A stretch of DNA of 8,082 nucleotides from JBFJVZ01 sp041623895 (GTDB lineage Bacteria; Planctomycetota; Planctomycetia; Pirellulales; Pirellulaceae). Under the pieces are notes generated by a model, which was given only the letters and a program-made list of their open reading frames with translations, was not told the origin of the DNA and ran no database searches. Location: NCBI GenBank assembly GCA_041623895.1, contig JBFJVZ010000358.1, positions 1 through 8,082 on the forward strand, written 5' to 3'. The translations under genes and the position numbers were made by a program. How positions within the stretch are numbered: the stretch's first letter is position 1; each line of letters opens with the position of its first letter. Positions 1-5,653 of this stretch are shown here, piece by piece.

Positions 1-2654
1 AGCAGTGCTACCGGCTCTGTTTGATGTGTGACCACAAAATCCGTGCGTCCGTCGCGATTAACATCAACCGTCCACAGTGCACGCCCGGCGTGCAGTGAGG
101 TCAGGTAATCGTTGGACCTATAGTCGTTGATCTCCTCGAATCGTGTGGACGTGTTTCGGCGAAAGATTTGCATCGGTTGATAGTAATCGGAATCGCCGTC
201 GTCCGTTGGAAAATCGACATGTCCGTTTGCCACGACTAATTCCAAGATGCCGTCGTTATCAAAATCAATCGCCTCTGTCCCAAATCCCACCATCGGCAAG
301 GTCACCGATGCCAGTTGCTGCTGAGCGGTTGTGTCTTGCCAGACACCCTCTTCGCGCTGCTGGTAATAAGTATGGTATTCGTTCTGGAAATGGGTCACAA
401 AAAAATCAATGTCGCCGTCACGATCAAAATCCGATGTGGCGATTCCCATCGAAGCTTGTGGATTGGAGCGGTCATCGTAGGCCAGTCCCCGCACCATCGC
501 GGATTCCTCAAGCTGAAAACTGTCGCTGCTCGAGCGGCTGTAGTAATGGTTGCTGGTCATGTCGTTGGCGATGTACACGTCCAGTCCCGGATCATTGTCA
601 AGCGATCCCACCGTAACGCCCAAACCACGACCGAGAATACTTGGCTCGACTCCCCAGGCGTCGGTGACGTCAACAAACGAACCGTCTTCTGTTCCCTGCA
701 AGAACCTGTCTGCTGCAGCGGCAAAATGGACAGGCGCACAGGATTTCGTCACGCCCGTCTTCTCGTCACTGCACTTGGCCGTCACCGGATCCAGGCCGGC
801 GCAGTAATTCAGCACAACGATATCTGACAAGCCATCTCCGTTAAGATCCGCAATCGCGCCACTCGTGGACCACTGAGATTTGGGATCGGAGAACAACTGT
901 GCGCTGGCGTCGGCAAACGTACCGTCACCGTTGTTGATCAGCATTCGATTGACGCCATAATTCAACAATAACAGATCGGGAAAACCATCCGCATTGACAT
1001 CGCCCACAGCAACGCCCTGCCCAAACCCCGTATCACCTGCCGACGACGCCGAAGTCGCATCCACAAATCGACCCTCCAGGTTTCGGTGTAGCGCGTTCGC
1101 GGCAGAATCTCGAGCTGGCGGCGTACCTCCGGCGGCAACCAGGTACAAGTCGGACCAGCCATCAAGGTCAAAATCGATCGCCCCGCCACCGCAACCAAGC
1201 TCCGCATAAATCAGAATGCCCGGTTGATCCAAATCATCGCGCGTTCTGCCGAAAAACTTCAGTCCTCGCACAACCGCCTCGTTTCGCAAATCAGGCGTGA
1301 TCGATGGGGCCGTGATCTGCAGAGTCTTGCTGGTTCTTGAACTGGCTAAATTGCCCTGCGAAGGCATCGGCAGGCCCGCCAAATCGAGTTGCAGTTCAGG
1401 TTGCTGCTCCAGGGTTTGCCAGGGACTGTCCTCACGCAACATGGAAATAACCGAATCACGCATCGTCTCGATCGATGTCGACTGCTCATCGGGGAGTGTC
1501 ATGCCCATCGCAGCCCATGCTTCAGCCTCCCACAGACGCCCGAGATCGCGGAGCGTTTCCACGATCTCAACGACGACTGGTTTGGACTTGTAACCCGATC
1601 GATGAAATCGGTCTTTCTGATCATAGAAACGACTCAGCAGAGTAGTGCGTCGCCGTATTCCCGCAATTTCATCCTCGGCGAACTCTGCGGATGTTGATGG
1701 CAACTGGTGCAAAGCCGAACTCAGTTTGGACCATACCTGCATCACATCGGGGTTCCGCTTCGTCGACTCCCAATAGGCACGTGCGGACTCCAAAGTATTG
1801 CCGCGAAAACGAGCCCAATCTCCCAACACCATCCAGTAGCCCCAAGAGTCTTCGTAATCACCAATAAGTTCGTTGGACCAGCTTTCGAGCTGATCGAATT
1901 GCCCAGAATCGACGAGTACCCGTCCCAGCAGGATGGACGCCGGCAAATACTTTGGATGGAACTGCAAGATCTCGCGAAGCAGTTTTTCCGATTCCTCAAA
2001 CCTTCCTTTGTCAAAGCGAACTCTGGCCACCGCCAGTTGCGGACGTTTGTCGCTCGGGTTTCGCTGAGTCATTTGGTCAGTCGAATCATACTCAAGTTTG
2101 CGTTCCTCCGTATTGCTCAGTTCCATCAACAAAGCAAAATCGAATTCGCGCTGTTTAACCAGGACTCTCCCGTGTGCGGCTGCTGCATCGCGCTGTTCAA
2201 GCGCACATTGAAAATCAAATAACCAACGTCGCAATTCATGCCGCTGCGGATGCTGCTCAACCGCGTCCGAAATCATCGTCAGTCCCTCCAGCAAACGACC
2301 CACCGCGATCATTCCAATCATCGCCTGCTTGACGAGTGCTTCGTCGCGGAACGCATCTGCGCGAGCCGCATCGACCAACAAATCTGCCGCCGTGTTCTGC
2401 TGATCATTAGCGAAGGCGACCTTCGCAACCTCCGCCATCACCTGCGGGTCGTTGGGGTGCGCTATCAGCACCGCATCGGCGTGAGTCCAGGCAGTTTTCC
2501 AATCACCACTGCCGATGGCTGCCCGCATAGCCTCCAGCGGTGCCAGCGGTTTCGCAGCAACCTCGCTGGGCTTCTGTGTTTTGTCACAACCGATCACTAC
2601 ACAAAGTATCACGGCTGCAATCACAAATCTTTTTCGTCCCAGCCGGCTGAGCAA
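1..2654 (-). CDS. TPR + FG-GAP/VCBS propeller lipoprotein (CRTAC1/ASPIC-UnbV type), 3' end outside window
   Basis: The frame is open from 2654 to the left edge (884 codons plus 2 bases) with no stop. The chosen start is a TTG at 2654-2652, preceded six bases upstream by AGAGG; no ATG exists in frame near the N-terminus. This start gives a lipoprotein signal: basic n-region (RLGRKR), hydrophobic core, lipobox VIGC with Cys23, then Asp24. A GTG at codon 11 would cut off the basic region. Residues about 35-350 are helical and TPR-like (for example AVARVRFDKGRFEESEKLL). From about residue 490 come seven FG-GAP/VCBS Ca-binding-type motifs: FDLDGWSD, DVNADGFPD, DLNGDGLSD, SLDNDPGLD, DFDRDGDID, DFDNDGILE and DVNRDGRTD, at about residues 493, 550, 601, 684, 741, 794 and 863. 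The family normally ends in an ASPIC/UnbV domain, which would lie to the left of the window. Role unknown; a surface-anchored binding or protein-interaction role is inferred. It follows the GH17 gene by 126 bases on the same strand and may or may not share its transcript. Confidence 0.88.
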   Translation of the reverse strand, partial: MLSRLGRKRFVIAAVILCVVIGCDKTQKPSEVAAKPLAPLEAMRAAIGSGDWKTAWTHADAVLIAHPNDPQVMAEVAKVAFANDQQNTAADLLVDAARADAFRDEALVKQAMIGMIAVGRLLEGLTMISDAVEQHPQRHELRRWLFDFQCALEQRDAAAAHGRVLVKQREFDFALLMELSNTEERKLEYDSTDQMTQRNPSDKRPQLAVARVRFDKGRFEESEKLLREILQFHPKYLPASILLGRVLVDSGQFDQLESWSNELIGDYEDSWGYWMVLGDWARFRGNTLESARAYWESTKRNPDVMQVWSKLSSALHQLPSTSAEFAEDEIAGIRRRTTLLSRFYDQKDRFHRSGYKSKPVVVEIVETLRDLGRLWEAEAWAAMGMTLPDEQSTSIETMRDSVISMLREDSPWQTLEQQPELQLDLAGLPMPSQGNLASSRTSKTLQITAPSITPDLRNEAVVRGLKFFGRTRDDLDQPGILIYAELGCGGGAIDFDLDGWSDLYLVAAGGTPPARDSAANALHRNLEGRFVDATSASSAGDTGFGQGVAVGDVNADGFPDLLLLNYGVNRMLINNGDGTFADASAQLFSDPKSQWSTSGAIADLNGDGLSDIVVLNYCAGLDPVTAKCSDEKTGVTKSCAPVHFAAAADRFLQGTEDGSFVDVTDAWGVEPSILGRGLGVTVGSLDNDPGLDVYIANDMTSNHYYSRSSSDSFQLEESAMVRGLAYDDRSNPQASMGIATSDFDRDGDIDFFVTHFQNEYHTYYQQREEGVWQDTTAQQQLASVTLPMVGFGTEAIDFDNDGILELVVANGHVDFPTDDGDSDYYQPMQIFRRNTSTRFEEINDYRSNDYLTSLHAGRALWTVDVNRDGRTDFVVTHQTEPVAL

Positions 2655-2660
2655 CGGAAA

Positions 2661-2667
2661 CCTCTTT
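2661..2667 (-). promoter_or_regulatory. Shine-Dalgarno that fixes a TTG start
   Basis: On the minus strand the sequence reads AAAGAGG, then the six-base spacer TTTCCG, then TTG. This spacing is ideal for initiation, and the resulting N-terminus is a well-formed lipoprotein signal peptide. It supports TTG over the in-frame GTG codons further in. Confidence 0.7.
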
Positions 2668-2704
2668 TTGATTTCGGCCGATTGACGCCTCGGAAGGTCA
2701 GACA

Positions 2705-2727
2705 AGGTAGCGAACGGCTCGCTACCT
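2705..2727 (-). repeat. 9-bp inverted repeat (hairpin) between GH17 gene and TPR/FG-GAP gene
   Basis: The arms AGGTAGCGA and TCGCTACCT are perfectly complementary and enclose a five-base loop. The minus-strand hairpin is followed by TGTCTGAC, not by a T-run, so it is not a classical intrinsic terminator. It lies 54 bases downstream of the GH17 stop and about 50 bases upstream of the next start. It could stabilise the 3' end of the upstream message, act as a weak or factor-dependent terminator, or be one copy of a dispersed REP-like element. The sequence alone does not decide. Confidence 0.6.
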
Positions 2728-2780
2728 ATGAATGTAGTGGATTTCCGATCAGCGGATTCGCAAGTATCGTTCCGTTTTGG

Positions 2781-4658
2781 CTATTCTTGGAAGAAGTACA
2801 CGTTCCTGATGTCAATGCCTTTGCCGTCCACGCTTCGTTCACCTCGTAGATGCAGAATGCTGGTTACATCAGTCAGATCGGCCCCTTGGTCTAACTCACT
2901 CACCGGAATCGAGTGAGATGTCCACTCTGCTGCCAGCTGATAGTCCTCGTCCGGGCCAAACGTAACCTCGTTGTTGGCCTGCGTCCCGGCTGTGAACAGA
3001 CCCGTTTGAAAACCAATTTTGAAGGGCGATATTGTGTCGCCTTTGATGTCGAAATTCAGGTTGCCGGATTTGAATTGCGACAGGTTCTCACCCTTTCCCC
3101 CTGCCTGGATTTCGAGTGCGCAGCCCCACCATTCGCCGCTGCCCGTCGAGACATGGATCACGTCCTTGGCGGGCATTTGCATTTCGCACGTGCCCTCCCA
3201 AACGTTCAACTTCAAGACTTCGCTCGGATAAGTCATGTCATTGTTTTGGTCCGGCACCATGGACTGATGCAGCACAACGTAACTACCTTCGGTTACTACC
3301 TCGCCCACTTTCCGCTGCTCGTTGACTGTCGAAATCTTGATCCCCAACACGTCTTGTGAAGGAATCATCAGAACATCCGCCATCAAGGTGGCTTCGTCTC
3401 CGCCGTACGTCTTGGTAATTGGCTCGCCGGCTCGCGTCAGGCCGTCAAAGACGCCGGCATCTACCTGGTCCCACAACACGTACTTTGCCTGCCCTTGTTG
3501 ATCGATCAAGCCAAAGTGGTTTTCCGACCCATCCTCGTTTTGCGGGTCTTTCCATGGCTCGTCAAAGGCCTCGAAATAGAAGCAGGTTATGCCTGCCTTG
3601 TTCGTCCAATCACGAATCGCGTCATAGTAAAGTTTGGCCTTGTATTCGTCGGCCGCTCCTGAACCCGCGGCCCCATACAATGATTTGTCCGTCGAAGCCC
3701 AGCCCGTCTCGCCAATATGAATGGGCTTATTGCCGACGATGCTTTCGATGTAGTCTGCTGTTCGCTGAAACTGGTTAGCGGCATAGTCTCTTGCCCTGTC
3801 CAGGGCCGCATCGGCTCTGGGGATGGCGGTCAAACTTTTTTCCTGCTCCGGAGTGACCCAAAAGTCGGGATTGTAATGACTGTCGTGGAAAGGATACGTA
3901 TGCAGCGAAACGAAATCGACAGCTTTGATCAATGCCGTTAGTTCTTCGGTACGATAACTGTCGTCGCCGCCTCCCCACGAGGCAAAGTTGTCCGAGCTTG
4001 TGATCCAGACATGCGCCGGCAACTCTCCGGAAGACTTCAACCCTTGCAAGTGATTCACCCACTTGAGGATAACCGAGGGCCGCACGAAGTAACTGGTCGC
4101 CCAGTGCACCATCGCTTCGTTACCAACGGCAATCATCTTGACAGTTTCCGGATATTTATTTGCCAGTTCAACGGCGGCGTTGATTTCCGCAGTGTTCTTT
4201 TCCACGTCTTCGGCTTCATGGTTTGGTGCTGCCGTCCAGGCGCCTTGGCAATCAATCCAGGCCCCCAACATGACATACATCTCGAAGCCGGATTCCTGCT
4301 GCCGCAATTGTTGGATGGCTTCCAGCAAATTGGCGGCGTGGGCATACTGCTGCGTGTTGTAAGTCCTTAGCAGTTTGACGCCCATCGCGGACAAAATCTT
4401 CAAGTCCTCTTTCAGTTCATCCACGGTCGGCACATCTTCGCGAGTGCTTGTTCGGTAACCTCCGTAGGAAAACGCCAGATAATCGGAATTCCCCAGGATG
4501 TCCTTGGCGGCAAGAGTTGACGGCGCAAGCTCTCGTTTCGCAGCGGGTTCCGTTTGCACCACACGATTTGGCGAGCGATTGTCTTGGCTACACGCCGTTA
4601 GCAGAGGTAGAAAAACCAATGCAACGATTCTGAAACCAGCGACCCGGTTCTTTCTCAT
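2781..4658 (-). CDS. GH17 beta-1,3-glucanase lipoprotein with C-terminal beta-rich domain
   Basis: This 625-residue protein is a predicted membrane-anchored beta-1,3-glucan hydrolase. Residues 1-23 form a lipoprotein signal (basic MRKNR, hydrophobic core, lipobox LTAC with Cys23). The GH17 TIM-barrel spans about 58-400. The acid/base is expected at Glu181 in AVGNEAM and the nucleophile at Glu317 in HIGETGW; both are present. Other matches to marine bacterial GH17 enzymes are LRTYN (97-101), ITSSDNFASWGGG (219-231), SLHTYPFHD (251-259) and FYFEAFDEPWK (360-370). Residues about 415-625 form a second, beta-rich region (SGEWWGCALEIQ at 507-518, then a stretch ending GIDIRNVYF) resembling the carbohydrate-binding or galactose-binding-like C-terminal domains of exo-glucanases; that assignment is tentative. 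The ATG is preceded by CGGAG seven bases upstream. Family assignment is firm; exo versus endo action and exact substrate are not determined. Its partners are the upstream GH16 gene and the GH94-like gene. Confidence 0.93.
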   Translation of the reverse strand: MRKNRVAGFRIVALVFLPLLTACSQDNRSPNRVVQTEPAAKRELAPSTLAAKDILGNSDYLAFSYGGYRTSTREDVPTVDELKEDLKILSAMGVKLLRTYNTQQYAHAANLLEAIQQLRQQESGFEMYVMLGAWIDCQGAWTAAPNHEAEDVEKNTAEINAAVELANKYPETVKMIAVGNEAMVHWATSYFVRPSVILKWVNHLQGLKSSGELPAHVWITSSDNFASWGGGDDSYRTEELTALIKAVDFVSLHTYPFHDSHYNPDFWVTPEQEKSLTAIPRADAALDRARDYAANQFQRTADYIESIVGNKPIHIGETGWASTDKSLYGAAGSGAADEYKAKLYYDAIRDWTNKAGITCFYFEAFDEPWKDPQNEDGSENHFGLIDQQGQAKYVLWDQVDAGVFDGLTRAGEPITKTYGGDEATLMADVLMIPSQDVLGIKISTVNEQRKVGEVVTEGSYVVLHQSMVPDQNNDMTYPSEVLKLNVWEGTCEMQMPAKDVIHVSTGSGEWWGCALEIQAGGKGENLSQFKSGNLNFDIKGDTISPFKIGFQTGLFTAGTQANNEVTFGPDEDYQLAAEWTSHSIPVSELDQGADLTDVTSILHLRGERSVDGKGIDIRNVYFFQE

Positions 4659-4724
4659 TTAGTTTCTCCGTGGCACGCTCGGGCTGCCGTCCAGACCAAG
4701 AATCATGTCCAGTCCAAGAATCAT
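4659..4724 (-). CDS. possible 21-codon leader peptide abutting the GH17 start
   Basis: An ATG at 4724 opens a 21-codon frame that ends in TAA immediately before the GH17 ATG (TAAATG, no gap). The peptide would begin with the six residues MILGLD repeated twice, because an exact-phase 18-base tandem duplication lies in it, and would end PSVPRRN. The GH17 Shine-Dalgarno falls inside its last codons, an arrangement that could permit translational coupling. No clear Shine-Dalgarno precedes its own ATG, and a frame this short can occur by chance, so it is listed only as a candidate. Confidence 0.2.
   Translation of the reverse strand: MILGLDMILGLDGSPSVPRRN
4665..4670 (-). promoter_or_regulatory. 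ribosome binding site of the GH17 gene
   Basis: The minus strand reads CGGAGA with its GGAG core seven bases before the ATG at 4658. It supports that start, which also gives the complete lipoprotein signal peptide. Confidence 0.65.
4689..4724. repeat. tandem direct repeat, 2 x 18 bases, between GH16 and GH17 genes
   Basis: Plus-strand units at 4689-4706 and 4707-4724 are adjacent and identical in 17 of 18 positions (GTCCAGaCCAAGAATCAT and GTCCAGtCCAAGAATCAT). They lie 31-66 bases upstream of the GH17 start, in a 127-base gap. Possible roles are a direct-repeat regulator site, a local replication-slippage duplication, or part of a small leader reading frame (18 is a multiple of three, so that frame is preserved). 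Confidence 0.85.
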
Positions 4725-4785
4725 TCTGTGCGGGAAGTGAAATGTGTTGGCTCAGGCGAACGCCCGCTCGTCGTCCGCACGATCT

Positions 4786-5607
4786 CTATTGGTAGACGCG
4801 TACGTAATCTACCAGCATTTGGGCAGGGAATTTTGTTTGATCATTGGGTGGTTTGACGAAATGTCCACCGACCGCAAGGTTCAACACGACGTGGAATTTC
4901 TGGTCGAACGGCGCTGGAAAGGAGCCACCCGAGGACTCCCACTTGGTTTGCGTCTGAAACAGTTTGCCGTCGACATACCACTCAATCTTTCCCGGCGTCC
5001 AATTGATCGCGAAGGTGTGGAATTCGTCAGTGAAATTCCCCGAGGGCAGCTTGTACGGTTTTCCGGTGTACTTGTTGTTCGGCCAAGGGCTGCCGTAATG
5101 GATCGTGCCGTGAATGGTATCCGGTTCGCTTCCCTTGAATTCCATAATGTCGATCTCGCCGCTTGCGGCCCAGCCACCGTAGTGATCGGTGGTGGGAAGC
5201 ATCCAAATTGCCGGCCAAAGTCCGCTGCCGGAAGGAAGTTTGGCACGAACCTCGATACGGCCGTATTTCCAGTCACCTCTGTTTTTCGTCCGGATTCGTC
5301 CCGATGAGTATTCCCTTGTCGTTCCGCTAATGTTTGCATTGTCACGCCGCGCTTCGAGCACCAGATTCCCGTTCTCGACCCGCACGTTCTCTTTGCGATC
5401 CGTATAGATTTGCAGTTCGCTATTGCCGCCCCCGAAAGCATTCTCTTGTACGCCCCACTTGGAGTAATCCAGCGAATTGCCTTCAAACTCATCCTGCCAA
5501 ACCAGCTTGAGAGTCGTTGGAGATTTTTCCTGCGCGTATGAGAAGCTACCACAAAGGCAGGAGACAAGACAAAGAGAAACGGTTGCGAACCGCGGCATCG
5601 AAAACAT
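4786..5607 (-). CDS. secreted GH16 endo-beta-1,3-glucanase (laminarinase type)
   Basis: This 273-residue protein is a predicted extracytoplasmic endo-beta-1,3- (or 1,3-1,4-) glucanase. The GH16 active-site motif GEIDIMEFKG is at 150-159: nucleophile Glu151, Asp153, acid/base Glu156. The extra residue (Met155) gives the E-x-D-x-x-E spacing of the laminarinase-like subgroup. Other family signatures are the N-terminal LVWQDEFEG (35-43), YSSGRIRTK (100-108), YGRIEVRAKLP (115-125), GLWPAIWMLP (129-138), the strand FAINWTPGKIEWYVDG (199-214) and the C-terminal MLVDYVRVYQ. Length equals a single catalytic domain with no added binding module. The N-terminus is a signal peptide; cleavage after FSYA (residue 25) fits signal peptidase I, but LVSC at 14-17 also matches a lipobox, so anchoring is unresolved. 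The start ATG has AGAGGA eight bases upstream. The gene begins 46 bases after the GH94-like stop, so co-transcription is likely. Confidence 0.94.
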   Translation of the reverse strand: MFSMPRFATVSLCLVSCLCGSFSYAQEKSPTTLKLVWQDEFEGNSLDYSKWGVQENAFGGGNSELQIYTDRKENVRVENGNLVLEARRDNANISGTTREYSSGRIRTKNRGDWKYGRIEVRAKLPSGSGLWPAIWMLPTTDHYGGWAASGEIDIMEFKGSEPDTIHGTIHYGSPWPNNKYTGKPYKLPSGNFTDEFHTFAINWTPGKIEWYVDGKLFQTQTKWESSGGSFPAPFDQKFHVVLNLAVGGHFVKPPNDQTKFPAQMLVDYVRVYQ

Positions 5608-5615
5608 GGTTGATT

Positions 5616-5621
5616 TCCTCT
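5616..5621 (-). promoter_or_regulatory. ribosome binding site of the GH16 gene
   Basis: The minus strand reads AGAGGA, separated by eight bases from the ATG at 5607. A second in-frame ATG at codon 4 would be 17 bases away, so the first ATG is preferred. Confidence 0.65.
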
Positions 5622-5653
5622 ATTTTTGTTGCTGATTGTGAATGCGAAAAAAA

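Noticed and set aside
1707..2222. Plus-strand open frame of 171 codons
   Set aside because: It lies wholly antisense to the TPR part of the minus-strand lipoprotein, has no family-like motifs or ribosome binding site, and is composed like a shadow frame. The same holds for the plus-strand frames at 315-827, 2238-2849 and 4744-5307.
4740..4785. GC-rich stretch after the GH16 stop as an intrinsic terminator
   Set aside because: Only imperfect short complementarity (CGAGCG/CGTTCG) is seen and no T-run follows it.
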